A stretch of 64,000 nt of DNA. Source: Anisus vortex (taxonomy: Eukaryota; Mollusca; Gastropoda; Planorbidae). Under the pieces are notes generated by a model. The model saw only the letters and a program-made list of their open reading frames with translations. It was not told where the DNA came from and searched no databases. The position numbers and the translations under genes were made by a program. This document shows, piece by piece, positions 1-13,112 of this stretch; positions within the stretch are counted from its first letter, which is position 1, and each line of letters begins with the position of its first letter. The DNA lies in the NCBI GenBank assembly GCA_949126835.1, contig OX421499.1:3075053-3139052 (forward strand), written 5' to 3'.

Positions 1-100
1 GCCGTATGTTAGCAATGTGTTGGAGGGTGGATGTGCGAAATCGCGCAGACGAATCAATGGTCGAGGGCAGGAAGTCGTAAAGCAAGTAAAGTGTGTGATA

Positions 101-313
101 CAGTGTGTCGGGCAAGTTGTTGATAACAGTGTGCCAAAGTAGGATTTCTACTCCATTCAGCATGAAAACATCCTAAAAGTTATCCTGCTCTAGAAGAGAG
201 TTGGATCGCCCCCCCCCTTTTTTTTAAGGGAGGGGGGGGGGTCTACCGGGTGCCATTGAAAATCGCTCTGCGTGCCAAGTATGGCGCGAGTGCCGTAGTT
301 TGCCGACCCCTAG
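101..313 (+). mobile_element. hAT-type miniature transposon, family a (degenerate)
   Basis: The ends resemble caggggtcggcaac / gttgccgacccctg. The interior shares agtgtgccaaagtagg and gcgtgccaagtatgg with the copies at 4262, 11816 and 15861. A C-run/T-run/G-run palindrome (about 208-241) interrupts the middle. The flanking 8-mers match poorly. Confidence 0.7.
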
Positions 314-1707
314 TGTAATGAATCAACTTAAACTTTTCACTTCTTGCTTCTGGTTGGAGCTTTCATTTTAGTTCCTAACTTTCCCACCAGAGCTAGTTAT
401 CCTGGCCTATCCCCCCCTCCCCTTTTTTTTTGTCGAGGGGGGGGGGGGTACTAATCGACAGCTTTGAAAGTGTTGGACCCATTACAAGCATCTAAGCCGA
501 GAAAAAATTAAAAGGGATTTGTAGAAGATTAACAAATGGGTGGACATTCGGGTAAGTAATCCCACACTATACTTCTAAGCCCCTACGCCACACTTATTTA
601 TGTCAAGCAATGAAAAGAAAACTACTTCCGTTTCTATTTTGAGTTTAGTTTTCCTTTTTTTTTTTAGTTATTGGGATTTCTGGGTGTATTGGAAAAGTGG
701 GGTCTGGGTGGAAGTACCGTAGAAGGGTATTTGCCAAAAGAAGCCAGAAGAAGCCAAAAAGTGCTATCGTGAAACAGCGTGTGGTGGATTAGATAAAATC
801 GACACCTTGATTTCCTTTAGCGGTTGTAATTTACACATTTAAAGGTAATGTCATCTTTTGTCTTTCAAACAAAATATTAAATCCTTTGAGCAGAGATGGG
901 GTGGGTGGGGGAGGCAAAAGGCGGGAGAGGGTATGGGGTAGGGGTGGTAATTAAATCTAGTATTTTCTGTCGACAAGTTGGCAGGTCTATATGTGTGTTC
1001 GAATGTTTGTGCGCTTGTTTATTGGGCTATGCGGGGGTGGGGGGGGGGTGGGGAGGCCGGGGATGGATGTTAGCGCTGAAAGCTTATCTTTAAAACCCGC
1101 GCTGGCGTGTATCTGATTGTGGACGCATTCCTGTAGCAAATGTTTCCAACACATTGTGAAATGTTAATAACAAGGCGAAAAGAAATCTGCATAGTTGGCA
1201 GCATTGGACAATTACAAAAAACAAAACCAAAAAAACAACTAGCACTAAAAGAAAAAGAACACAAAAAAAAAAAGAACAATAAAAAAGATTACCCTGGGTG
1301 ATGGTAGATGGCGCTATTTCGATGTTTTAAAATACCCATCCTCATCATGATGGGGAGCATTTTGGTCTCAGCACGTGATAGCTTGGTTTGTACGTATGAT
1401 CTCTACCCGCCTCTCCCTCCCCCCCTCCTCTCCCTCCCCCCCCCCTCCCAGTCACAAAGGGGTTAAGGAGTCAAGAACATGGTGACCTATGCTTGTCATT
1501 TGATGCGTTAGAACGTCTCAGTTTAAATGGCACGGCCTGGGTCAGTTTCTCACTTTTTGTACCCATTGGCCTCAAAGGCTGGCGAAGTGTGTACACCACC
1601 GATACGCTTACATTAAGAGCACATCGGCGGGCGAACGCATGGAGGACAGCTTCTGTTGCGCGCTCGATGATCGTTTCAGTGCCGAGAGGCTCTGAGCCTC
1701 GGTGTGG
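314..1707. other. Non-coding, with C/G-run hairpin and G-rich patch
   Basis: No gene recognised. It holds a C-run/T-run/G-run hairpin at about 409-448, G-rich sequence at 896-1062, and a C/T-rich tract at 1404-1450. Overlapping short ORFs at 1471-1738 have no recognisable product; they may belong to the 5' part of the repeat that follows. Confidence 0.55.
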
Positions 1708-1966
1708 AGGAAGCAATGAGCGCAACAGTATGTCTTAAGCCCGCCCTGGTGCCTGGATGCGCAGACCTAATGTCTGGGATTTGTGCTACCGGGCGACAGG
1801 GCAGGTAGCCAATACGAGCGAGCTGCCATGATAATGATCCGAGGGGGATTCTGCAGGTGTAGAAGAAGCAGAGTAGTGCGTGTGACTGCGGAGATCATAC
1901 CCTATGTTGCGACACGCCGTATTGTCGTGCCACGGGTGGCTAGTCTCTGACGGGATCTTGGTGTAC
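1708..1966. repeat. Second dispersed repeat family (SINE-like), copy 1
   Basis: Aligns by eye with 55931-56180 over blocks such as ggaggaagcaatg, gtgcctggatg, gtctgggatt, gtgctaccgggcga and atgatccgag. Overall similarity is roughly 75-80% by eye. Relatively GC-rich. No coding capacity seen. Confidence 0.72.
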
Positions 1967-2892
1967 TCCCGTTGATACACGCCTTAACATCGTCGCGTCC
2001 TGGACGTAAGAGCGAGGAACATCGCCCGTTTTTTTAGACAATTATAGATTGGTTCAATGTTTGGTGTGGCATAAAAGACTCGAAGGGCTCATGCGGACTG
2101 ACTAAAAAAAAAGGCTTGGCTATTTAAAAACAAAATCGCTACTTTAGTTCTTCGTGCTTGATTTCGTAGCGAAATCTAGCTGAACTCAATGGGACTTGTA
2201 TGCGCTAGACTCAAATGAATCGTGACTCAACAATGTAGACCTACAGTTGTTTTGAAAGGAAAGTTTTAACTTTAAAATTAACTTATTCACCGTTTTTTTG
2301 TGCCTTTCCCTTGAATTTTGTTACCAACCCGTGCCTCTTATGTCGCGCGTCTTTTATTTTACAATAGGTTTCCGAGTCCCACAATGCCCCCGTTCTTTCA
2401 GCTACGACAAAGTGCCATATAATTTTGCACCCTACGCCTTTAGATCTGTGCCGCGGCGCACAAAAGACTCCATTCTGTCCCAACGTTTCAAAGAGCACTT
2501 GGATTAGCCCAAGTGTATTAAAGAAATTGAGAGAGGGAGAGTGGTGGGGTAAAGGGAGGAGGTCCCTCGTCTCATTATAAGACTCGAACAAAGGCTCGAT
2601 TCTTTGAGTTTAAATTGACTGTGAACAGTGAACTAGTCCCGTAAGAAATAGTTTAGCTTGGAACTGATTGCATTCTTTTAAAATTTAAAGAATGGTTTTT
2701 AAGAGTTTGTTACTGTGTTAATTAGTCTTTTGCCAAACAACACCGAAACAACAACACAATAAAAAAAAAGAACTAGTAATCTCAAAATAAAGTTAGTGAC
2801 CTTGCATTTAACGGAACGTTTAATACGAAAGACCTGAGTTCGGATCCATGTGAAAAACGCCTTGATTCTCATTCCCACACCCCTCCTCGGAC
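1967..2892. other. Non-coding stretch
   Basis: AT-rich, short A-runs, no recognisable gene. The short ORFs at 2283-2591 on both strands overlap each other and resemble nothing known. Confidence 0.5.
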
Positions 2893-3310
2893 CTGGAGGG
2901 TGTCTCGGTGTCTTATGTCCAGCTGGAGGGTGTCTCGGTGTCTTATGTCCAGCTGGAGGGTGTCCCGGTGTCTTATGTCCAGCTGGAGGGTGTCTCGGTG
3001 TCTTATGTCCAGCTGGAGGGTGTCTCGGTGTCTTATGTCCAGCTGGAGGGTGTCCCGGTGTCTTATGTCCAGCTGGAGGGTGTCCCGGTGTCTTATGTCC
3101 AGCTGGAGGGTGTCCCGGTGTCTTATGTCCAGCTGGAGGGTGTCCCGGTGTCTTATGTCCAGCTGGAGGGTGTCTCGGTGTCTATGTCCAGCTGGAGGGT
3201 GTCCCGGTGTCTTATGTCCAGCTGGAGGGTGTCCCGGTGTCTTATGTCCAGCTGGAGGGTGTCTCGGTGTCTATGTCCAGCTGGAGGGTGTCTCGGTGTC
3301 TATGTCCAGC
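2893..3310. repeat. 30-bp minisatellite, about 14 copies
   Basis: The unit contains ctggagggtgtctcggtgtc. The main variation is C/T in ctcgg/cccgg. Some copies lack one base (29 bp), which switches the frame. Long open frames in all three forward frames here are by-products of the 30-bp period. Confidence 0.96.
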
Positions 3311-4261
3311 TTTGGTGGGTATTTGACATCCAGACGGGGATTGCAAAGGTATCTGTGAGGAGGGATTGTGCTGGCTGCACAATCAGGGCTTCTGCTTCTG
3401 GTGACGAACAATATCGTGTAATGTGTCGTTAGAGATAGAGACATTTTTGACAACCAAAGTCAATATTGATAGGCTACATGTAGTTTGTATTAGGGCCTAG
3501 AGAATTTCGTTCTACGTAGTGTTTGTTTTATGTTTAACACAATTAAACACAAGTTTGATGTAACCAAGGTTGTTTATTGAAAAGAAATATGTAAAACAAA
3601 AACATCAACTACAACACAGCACTAAAGTAATACTGTTGCTCGATCAAGATGGTTGGCGGCCCTGACGACCCGACTCAAGCCAGGGATTTGGCTCACCATT
3701 AACTTAATAGCTTTATGACTTTGTAGCATGCAGGTTTACACACATACATCCCAACAGCAACGGTGCTGCTGTCGTGACAAATAGATCGCGGCTTTCTAAA
3801 ATTCCGATAGTAGATCGTTGTTATTTGGGGTTTTAAGGGGGGAGGGGGGGGATGATTCCATCGCTGTCATCTGCTGTCCATTAAGGTTAACCATGGCTGG
3901 CCTATCTCACGTATGGAGTATCGGGTATACAGTTGGGGATAAAAGAAAGATCGACAAAGCATTTAAAGGTTCTTTATAACAGTGGACATGCAACCTACAG
4001 TGGGGGTGCAGGGGGCGGAGCGGGGCGACTATTATAAACGTAGCTATTAAACACTCGTATAACCTTGATTGTTGTTGTTTTAAGGCTTGATAACAGCGTT
4101 AATAACTTTAATTATGCCATTAAACGATAAATCAAATTGTCGAGTAAATTTTTTCTTAAAAACCCTCGCAATCTGCTCGGTTATCACGTAAAAACTGTCG
4201 AACAACACGCGATGGTCGCTTTTCGTTCTCTCGAATACTGTAGGCCTATGACACTGTATGT
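3311..4261. other. Non-coding stretch
   Basis: No gene seen. A G-rich tract lies at 3835-3851. The 3' end runs into a transposon with a near-perfect target duplication. Confidence 0.5.
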
Positions 4262-4466
4262 CAGGTGTCGGCAACATTTTGATAATAATGTGCCCAAGTA
4301 GGATTTCTAATTCATTCGGCGTGCCCACAGCCTAAAGTGTATTCCGTTCTAGCACTCAATTATTTCTTGTAGAACATTTCTTGCAGAAAAGACTTTAATT
4401 GCCATTTTGGAGGTCTTCCGCGTGACATTGAAAATAGCTTCCTGTGTCGTAGGTTGCCGACCCCTG
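4262..4466 (+). mobile_element. hAT-type miniature transposon, family a
   Basis: Ends are caggtgtcggcaac and gttgccgacccctg. The flanking 8-mers ctgtatgt (4254-4261) and ctgtaagt (4467-4474) match at 7 of 8. The interior shares gtaggatttctaattcattc with other copies. Confidence 0.85.
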
Positions 4467-6332
4467 CTGTAAGTTATCGTTCTATCGATAACAACACTAT
4501 ATTTTATTCTTTGTTATACCAGTTATACCATAGTTATACCATAGTCATAACATTGAAATAATAGCCTATTGACTTTGTGCAGTTGTTAAACGTAAAGAAA
4601 TGCTGGTGGAAGTCTTTATAGACAGTCCGTCTAATCATCTAATTGTTTTTTTTATAGTGCTTTTGCATATGAAATATGAAAAAAGGTGAATCTTTCTTAC
4701 CAATGGACTCGTTTTTTGTAGTGCCACCCTCTGGTGTAGCCCAGTTGTTATAAGCCGACCCACATAGCGTTCCTGTTGACGTGTGATATTACTTACAGTG
4801 ATCCTACTTACAAACGAAGAAACAAAAACAATGACTTGTTGGTCTTACATTATTTGTCATAGATTTGTTATCTCCACATACTGTAGAATCTCTTCTGCTT
4901 TCTCTGTCTAACACCTCTCATCATTTTTTCTTTCTTTCTTCTGCGTTGTCATTGGAAATTGCTTTAGGCCTACCGCTATTATCATACTCCGGCACCTGTT
5001 TATCATGGTAAGATTTATTTATTTTTGTAGGCAAACCCTCTTCCCGCCACTACCACCGACCCCCCCCCCCCCCCACCAACACCCCACGCCTTCATAGCGT
5101 ACTCGCAAACACGAAATTTTTCAATCATATTTGACCAACGTCACCCGGCTGATAATCCCTTCCTTTGCCGTCACTTTGTCAAATTTATTCGCTGATTTGT
5201 CACATGGGTCTTGTGTCACGGCTGGAGTTATCGTTGTAACAAAGCTAAGCACACATAATTATACACTCACGCATACACACACAAAGTCAAGTCCCTGAAA
5301 AAAATAGTTTGGCATGCTGGGAATTTCAAAGCGATAAAAATGATTTTTTTTTTTTTTGCCCTCGCCTGCTTCCTTGACTTAGGATAATAGATAAAAATAA
5401 AACTCGTGTGTATTTTTTATTAGATAAAATGTCTGCAGAATATTACGCTTAAAATGCTACAATTCGCCATTTGTTACAAATTCATGTCTTATTTGTGTAG
5501 GCCTATCGGCCTACCTAAATACTAAATATAACAAGTGACTTTAAACAAAAATAAATTTATTAAAACCTTGAGGTTGCAAATAGCCTACCTACGTTTTAAT
5601 GCCCAACAAATGCATTGATGACATTTGCAGACACAAAATTGGATGTGTGGCCGGCACAATGCACATCCGTCTTTACGTCTTACTAGAACTGGTCGTTGTT
5701 GTTTTTTAAATATAATACTGCGCCTTGCATTGGCCGATCCTTCTGGGCACGGGACTTTCACAACTTAAAAAACAAAACAACAGAACCGCTGGGCATACTG
5801 ATTTATATCTTCTGTTGTATTTATAGTTTTATTTATCGCTGCCATTGATTTCTGGCCGAAAAGCACAGACATGCTTTGTCATGGTATTGAATCATTTTAA
5901 TAGACATGTGAACATTCCGGCGTCCTCGTGTAGCCTACAGACCTAGCACTGATAGCACTCTTACGAGGTCGTAAACACTTCAAAGAGCGAGCCACCAGTC
6001 GAGGGGCAAAAATAAAGACATTCGGGCTTTTTTTTTTTTTTTCTTTTGGCCAAGTCTGAAAACAACGAATGTCTGAATGTGCTGACGTTGTAACAACTGA
6101 ACACCAGACGTGTGTAACAATGTTATCATTTTCACACCGCCTGATATTTCTCTTGCGTACGGTCTGTTATTGCAGAGTCGTAGCCAATCAGTCTCGCGCC
6201 ATTTGTAACAACTCCACAATGTTTATCACCAATAACAAATTCCACATACCAAAGGAGTCTCGTTTTGCTGTTATTATGAGGTTAGATTATATTATAGATA
6301 AAAGCAGGCATGTGGAGCTCATTGCTTTAGGG
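4467..6332. other. Non-coding stretch with a SINE tail fragment
   Basis: AT-rich. A C-run occurs at 5060-5073. The stretch 5648-5690 (gtgtggccggcacaatgcac) resembles the family 1 SINE body in minus orientation. Nothing else recognisable. Confidence 0.5.
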
Positions 6333-7059
6333 TAGCTTCGCCCCGTTTCTACTTCAGCTTCCATCCAGTTCTACTCTAGATTCGCCCCGTTTCTACTTCA
6401 GCTTTGCCCTGTTTCTACTTTAGCTTTGCCCTGTTTCTACTCTAGATTCGCCCCCAGTTCTACTCTAGCTTCGCCCCAGATTTACTCTAGCTTCGCCCAA
6501 GTTCTACTCTAGCTTCGCCCCAGATGTACTCTAGCTTCGCCCAAGTTCTACTCTAGCTTCGCCCCAGTTCTACTCTAGCTTCGCCCCAGATGTACTCTAG
6601 CTTCGCCCAAGTTCTACTCTAGCTTCGCCCCAGTTCTACTCTAGATTCGCCCCAGTTCTACTCTAGCTTCGCCCCAGATGTACTCTAGCTTCGCCCAAGT
6701 TCTACTCTAGCTTCGCCCCAGTTCTAGTCTAGCTTCGACCCAGTTCTAGTCTAGCTTCGCCCCAGTTCTAGTCTAGCTTCACCCCAGTTCTAGTCTAGCT
6801 TCGACCCAGTTCTAGTCTAGCTTCGACCCAGTTCTAGTCTAGCTTCGACCCAGTTCTAGTCTAGCTTCGACCCAGTTCTAGTCTAGCTTCGACCCAGTTC
6901 TACTCTAGCTTCGACCCAGTTATAGTCTAGCTTTGACCCAGTTAAGCTCTAGCTTCGACCCAGTTCTACACTAGCTTCGACCCAGTTCTACTCTAGCTTC
7001 GACCCAGTTCTACTCTAGCTTCGACCCAGTTCTACTCTAGCTTCGCCTCAGTTCTACTC
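6333..7059. repeat. 22-bp minisatellite, about 33 copies
   Basis: The unit is built from ctagcttcgccccagttcta with small length variants. Variants form blocks: cgtttctacttcag at the left, cagatgtactctag in the middle, then cgacccagttctagtctag to the right, a gradient typical of local unequal exchange. Confidence 0.94.
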
Positions 7060-7589
7060 ACAGCTATAAGCATTATTTATTTTTACTTCTGCTGACAGGT
7101 TGAAAGCCAATCTATGTGTATATTTCTCTTTAAAGTGGGGAAACTAATAATAAAACTTGTTACTCGTAGCATTAATACATTCTACCAGCCCCAATCCTCG
7201 GGGCACCAAGTAGACCTGCTCCAAGCTCCAGCTCCAAGCTCCAGCTCCAGCTCCACAACTAACAAAACACGCGTTGGCTTGTGTCGTTGTATTCTTTCCC
7301 CCCTCGTTACCTTCTCGACAAACCTTATCCTGTTTGTAAGTAAGTAACTTGTGCGGTGGTTGTAACGCCATGAGTCACTTCTGTCAGACTTGTACAGCAC
7401 ACGTAAGTCTAAGTTGTTTGTTTGTGTGTATGTGTGTGTAAGTCTTTCTTTGAAGTGGTTTAACTCTTGACTTGAGCATACTTTGTCGCGCGATGATTCA
7501 CTTCTGTGATTGACATCTAAATCATTCGCAAGGTTCTACTCGGCATGCATTTAACAAGGAATCATAGCTGACTGGATTAAACACCGATC
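7060..7589. other. Non-coding stretch
   Basis: A short agctcc run lies at 7220-7255. No convincing exon; short overlapping ORFs on both strands only. Confidence 0.45.
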
Positions 7590-7621
7590 TATACGTCTAT
7601 CTATCTGTCTGTCTATTTATC

Positions 7622-7676
<55 letters not shown>

Positions 7677-7700
7677 GTCTGTCTGTACGTCGGTCTATCA
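7590..7700. repeat. ATCT/GTCT microsatellite
   Basis: A long uninterrupted ctat run at 7622-7674, flanked by degenerate ctgt/ctat units. Confidence 0.95.
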
Positions 7701-8230
7701 ATATATCTATCAATTTTACCTATCTATTTGTATGCCTTTCTGTCTGTCTATGTGTCTGTTTGTCCACCCTTTATTCTACCTATACATATAGGGCCTTATT
7801 ATCCTTATAATTACCACACTAATTTAATAAACTAGATTTAAAATAAAAAAGAAATGAACTTTAGAAAACCATTTCTATTTTTTTTTTAATCTGACCTCAC
7901 CCCTCAATATACTTTCAATTTTAAAGTACAGTTAATGTTCAAGTTACAAATGTAGCCGCCGTCTTCATCCTCTCCCCACCCTTAGTTGTCTGCTTTTAGT
8001 GTTTGGTGATTTCTTGAATCTGGCTGTTTACATACATTCTAAACTAAATCAACTACTACTACGTACAGACATTATAACATTAAACGGTTAGAGTACACAA
8101 AACAAATGCAGCAAAGCGACTCAGTGTAGAAAACAGGTAGAGGTTGTTTTTAAAGAAAAAAGTGGGTCTGGTTTGATATCGGCTGCCAATTCTTAACCCC
8201 TCTCCTTTACCATACGGATATAATGTAAAA
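7701..8230. other. Non-coding stretch
   Basis: AT-rich. No repeat or gene recognised. Confidence 0.45.
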
Positions 8231-8588
8231 CAGGGGTCTCCAAACTTTTCTGCCCGAGGGCCGCACTAACTATCAAACAGGAGTATGGGGGCCGACGACA
8301 AACTTGAGGTAAAATAAAATAATAATTGAAACGTGGATGTTGTTTTTATTATTAATTTAATATTATTGTATTCAGTTATTATTTAATAACCTATTGACAC
8401 TCTACATATGATCACCTGTATTGGTGGGAATGGTAAAAACATAACGTCCACGTAAGCGGCGGCTAATCTTGGCAGGATACAGGTGAATTTCCGTTTTTTT
8501 TTTTCGTAGATAAAAAGGTCTCCACGGTCCGGATGAGAGGGCCTCGCGGGCCGCATCTGGCCCGCGGGCCGTAGTTTGGAGACCTCAG
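8231..8588 (+). mobile_element. hAT-type miniature transposon, family b
   Basis: Ends are caggggtctccaaac and gtttggagacctcag. A perfect 8-bp target duplication atgtaaaa lies at 8223-8230 and 8589-8596. The interior has gagggccgcac near the left and gcgggccgcatctggcccgc near the right. 358 bp, non-coding. Confidence 0.93.
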
Positions 8589-11500
8589 ATGTAAAACAAC
8601 AAAAACGAACTACTGGCAAGGGTTTAAAAAAAAAAAGGGGGGGGGGGTGATATTTATATGAGTCACCGTTTGATCGCGTCACCGAGACATGAATATGAAG
8701 AAAGCAGTCGACAACCCCCCCCCCCCCCCCCCCCTTACTCTACCCCAATCGGGACACCGAATTCCGACCCCAACGACTTTTAAAAAATAGTTTTGAACAG
8801 GAAAAAAAGAAAAACGAACTGTTTTACAATCTGATTATAACATTAGCGTAAAAAAAATAGATAGATTCTGTGTATATAAATAGACCCCTTAAATTAGCGG
8901 CACTTCAAATCAGGAATTTTCTTTTAAGTCTTGAAGTTTATTTTTGTTTAGTGTTTTAAAGAATCGAGAATAGCGGGGTGAAGGGGGGGGGATGTATGAG
9001 AGGGAGGCCTTTGGGGGAAGGAGGGGCGGAGGGCACTTTATGATAAAATTGTAAATGAAGGTGAACGAGCACAAAATGAAAAATAAATGGGATTGTATGA
9101 CTCATTTCTAAAAAATTGTATATAGTTTGTTGACAGGCGTCAGAAAGAAATGTTTCTCATAACCTGGATTAACACGTACATTTCCATTGGCGTTAAACAT
9201 GTTTGTTAGCTTGTTGGCATACAAAAAATAAAGAAAAAAAAGGTAAAGCATACTTTGGCAGACCGTTTCGATCCCTTCTAAAGCTGGTTTAAGTAAAGAT
9301 TACTCGTTTTCTGTGGCTATGGCCTCAAGTGGGATCGTGTGGCCTGCACAATGCACATTCGCACTTTACCTTTTAAAAAAAAATTAAACTGGGGCCCATT
9401 TTGTTAATTAGAGCAGGGTTAGACCACGACATAAAAGTAATCGCTATGCACAACTCAGAGACCATGCGCTGTAAAATATTGCTTTTTTAAAAATATTACT
9501 GCCAAGGTTTTTTAACTCTATTAAGCAATTCAAAGCTTCGGTACTAAACCAGTGTACCTAAAATGCGAAGCACATACCGGGTAGTTTGTTTTCATTTACT
9601 TTATGCTTACTGACTGTTTTAATGTTATAATACGCTGTATCATTTCTTTGTAAATATCAACGGGGACATATAAAATAGTAAAAGCCATCTTGAAGCGAAT
9701 GCATATCTACGGTGTTGCATGTGTCATTTATGAGAAAAACACATGACAGAAGAAAAAAGGTGGGGGGCTTTTAAGTGCGCTTTCAAAAAGGTGATAGGAG
9801 TGATTAAAATAATACAAAGCGTGGGGGAATGAGGTCGGGTTACTGGATCGGGAGGGGGGGGGTTCAAGGAGATTAGTAATTATTCTTGTTTTTTTTTTTT
9901 GGGGGGGGGGGAGGGGGTAGATTCTTTACTTAGAATGGGGCGATGGCGGAGGCAGGCGAAGACAAGCCGTAGAAATCCGAGTTCGAGTCCCTGTTTCGTT
10001 TTTCTTCTTCTGGTTCTGAATTTATTTGACTTCTTGTTTTACGCCTTAATAGTTGAACCTGCCTAAAAGGAGACTGTGTGGCCAGAATAATGCCCAACCC
10101 TATATCATTATTAGTAGGTCTAGTATTATTACCGGTAATAATATGGAACCGACCGCCACATAAATTGGAATACGTACACATTATACGTGATCTATTTTAG
10201 GACATGAATAAATGACTTCCACTAGAGAAAGACCCCCCCCCCCCCTCTTAACGGTTATGGTCGTTGGGGGGAACTAATGGTCAATGCGTATCCATTAGTC
10301 CTTTCTGTGGGCATGGCAGACTTGGTGGCGCCCATCTCCTCTCCAAGTCGGCGGTGGATTTTTAAAATTTATTTCTTATTGTCTGCACCGTGGTTCTAAC
10401 CCAGGATGTCGAGCTTGTGAGTCAAGGTCACTGTCGACTTTGCCGCCCAGGTGTTTTATTTCTTAAGTATGAAAGCACAATGTCTGGGCTCATATCCCCA
10501 CATGTGGACGACCCTTGGCGTATTCTGTGTTGTGTGTTAGGTTTTTCAAAGGAATGTGTTTGTTTGTTACCGGGAATGTTTGTGACCTACAAAACAAGTG
10601 GCGTTTGGGGGGGGGGGGGGAGAGAGACGGGGCGGTGGACTTCTTGTAAATCTAGTCCAAAGAAAAACAACTTTTCTTATTTGCTTTGAAATTGTTCGTG
10701 ACTTCTGTTACTTCTTTAAAGAGAGGGGCGGTGGAGGGGTGAGGGGACGAAAGGGGGGGGGGCGGCGGCCGGACCTGTGCCAGTTACCGTGTAAGTAGCT
10801 GTCACTGGCTTTGAGTTTTGTCAGTTGGACTGTCACACTTGTCAAACCATCATCAGCCCGAAATTCCTCTGACCCCTACCCCCCTTGTCACCACTCAACC
10901 CTCCCCCCCCCTCCCCCCGGTCGACTCTACACTAGAATTACCCAGCCCCCCCTCCCCCACCTGGCCCTTATCCTCCCCCCCCCCCCCATTTCAACAGCAG
11001 CCTAACTCACTGGTTGGTTTGTAATTTGTTTGATGAAAATAAAATACACAATCTATGTTTACATATTATATGCTTGACGAGTTATGACAAGGCCAATAAT
11101 GGCTTCACATTAGGACCATGTAAATCATAGTTGGGGTGGTGTTTGTGTATGCACGGAAAGCCGACAACACCGAAACACTATATGCAATGTTTTTAATGTT
11201 TACATTTTGTTGTCTAAGTATAAACAATCTCTTTTAGGTCAGGTCTGTCTGTGCATTCATTATTTCATTATTACTTTTAGCCCAACGCTAGTAATTGTCT
11301 AATTGAAACATTGATTGCAGTGTAATCTAATGGATTCTTTTTCAAACATTTTTCGCATCAATAAAGAGTTAGTTTTTTTTTATTATTTCTATCTCTTAAC
11401 CCTTACAGTCCCGGGCGCGTATATAGCGGAACTGATGGCAGCATAGATAGAAGTAGTTCGGTACGGGAAGGGTTAACATTTAATTTGTTTAGTGTCTGCC

Positions 11501-11815
11501 CTGTATGTCTGTCTGTTCAGCGCTTCTCTGTCAGTTCGAGCATGTGTCTGTCCATTCGCTGATTTGTCGTACTGTATGTCTGTTTTTACTGTATGTCAGT
11601 CTGTCCGCTGATTTGTCTGTCCTGTATGTCTATCCGTCGAAATGTCAGTCCTGTATGTCTGTCCTGTATGTCTGTACACTAAATTGTCTGTCCTGTATGT
11701 CAGCCTGCATAGTGCCGGTTTATCTAATACTTCCATCACTGCCCTTGCGTCCGGCACAACTAAGCGTCTTAAATTATGTACATTGTACATTATAGACATA
11801 GAATATAGACTAGAC
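8589..11815. other. Non-coding region with extreme G/C runs and SINE fragments
   Basis: It contains a roughly 20-base C-run at 8716, a T-run/G-run junction at about 9889-9917, and very G-rich sequence at 10603-10765 followed by C-rich sequence at 10878-10990. Minus-strand SINE fragments lie at about 9310-9375 and 10060-10110. From about 11500 to 11705 there is a degenerate ctgtcctgtatgt repeat. The proline-rich ORF at 10818-11024 is a translation of the C-rich tract. Confidence 0.55.
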
Positions 11816-12028
11816 CAGGGGTCAGCAACCTTTTGATAATAGTGTGCCAAAGTAGGATTTCTAATTCATTCAACGTGCCAACAGCCTAAAATGTATTCTG
11901 CTCTAGCACTCTAGACTTGATTTACATTTTGTTATGGGGTGGGGTGGGGGATGGTGGGGTTTAGCGCGCCATTGAAAAATATCGCTCTGCGTGCCAAGCA
12001 TGGCAACCGTAGATTGCCGACCCCTCTG
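11816..12028 (+). mobile_element. hAT-type miniature transposon, family a
   Basis: Ends are caggggtcagcaacc and gattgccgacccctctg. A perfect 8-bp target duplication gactagac lies at 11808-11815 and 12029-12036. The interior matches the other family a copies. Confidence 0.93.
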
Positions 12029-12786
12029 GACTAGACTACCAGCGTGAAACGTCGATTAAACGAAAAGACTTCCATACCTACAACAATGTTTAGGGCTACC
12101 GCCCTTACCAGAAATGATTCATACAGGTCTGTTTGTTTACAAACATCGCCTGCAGTTGTCTGTCTTGTTTCTCTGGATTTTGGCTTTTTAAAACTTTTTT
12201 TCCCCCAATTTTATTAGTTTTTTTTTTCTTTTTTCGTTTTTTTCTTTCTTTCACTTTTTTTTCCTTTTGTTTTCCTTTATCGTGTTCCCCCGTTTCTTTA
12301 CTTTATACATTTTACTCCTACTTTCTTTCTATTATTATATTCTATCCTTATATTCATTTACCGGTAGGCCTATTAGCGTTTTTTTTTTTAAACTTTAAAT
12401 TAATTTTTCTTTTTGACTTTTGAAATTTTCTTATCTTCCCTTGTTTGTAAAATTTCTTACTCTCGTCAGTTGAAAAGATTTTCTTTTCTCCTAAAATAAA
12501 CCTAACAAATTTAAACTCTCACTAAAAGAATCTCGTCTGCTCACCTCCTACATACCCCCCCCCCCCCCACACTTTCCTGTAGAAGCCTTACACTTTTGAC
12601 CATTGCGAAGAAATATTTCTGGCGATCATAAGTTCCAGAATAATTCTCTCTTTGTCTTTTTTCTTTCTTTACTTTCCTTTCTGTCATTCTGTATTTTTTA
12701 CTTCCCTTTTTTTTTATATCTTTCGTGTATTTCTTACATTTTGCTTTCTATCTTTGTTTTTTAAATTCTCTTTCACATTTTTCAAC
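12029..12786. other. T-rich non-coding stretch
   Basis: Strongly pyrimidine-rich on this strand (12190-12440 and 12640-12780). The Phe-rich ORFs here simply reflect T-runs. Confidence 0.55.
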
Positions 12787-13112
12787 CATGTCTTTATGTC
12801 ATGTCTTTATGTCATGTCTTTATGTCATGTCTTTATGTCATGTCTTGATGTCATGTCTTTATGTCATGTCTTATGACATGTCTTATGTCATGTCTTATGA
12901 CATGTCTTATGTCATGTCTTTATGTCATGTCTTGATGTCATGTCTTGATGTCATGTCTTGATGTCATGTCTTGATGTCATGTCTTGATGTCATGTCTTGA
13001 TGTCATGTCTTTATGTCATGTCTTTATGTCATGTCTTTATGTCATGTCTTTATGTCATGTCTTTATGTCATGTCTTTATGTCATGTCTTTATGTCATGTC
13101 TTTATGTCATGT
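12787..13112. repeat. 13-bp minisatellite, about 25 copies
   Basis: The unit is catgtctttatgt, with blocks of a cttgatgt variant and a 12-bp tcttatgacatg form near 12868-12920. Confidence 0.95.

Noticed and set aside
2850..3432. Three overlapping forward ORFs of 150-170 codons
   Set aside because: Produced by a 30-bp repeat whose period is a multiple of three; all three frames are open.
10818..11024. Proline-rich ORF as a missing N-terminal exon of the LIM protein
   Set aside because: The prolines come from C-runs. No splice-site pair or LIM1 residues were found.
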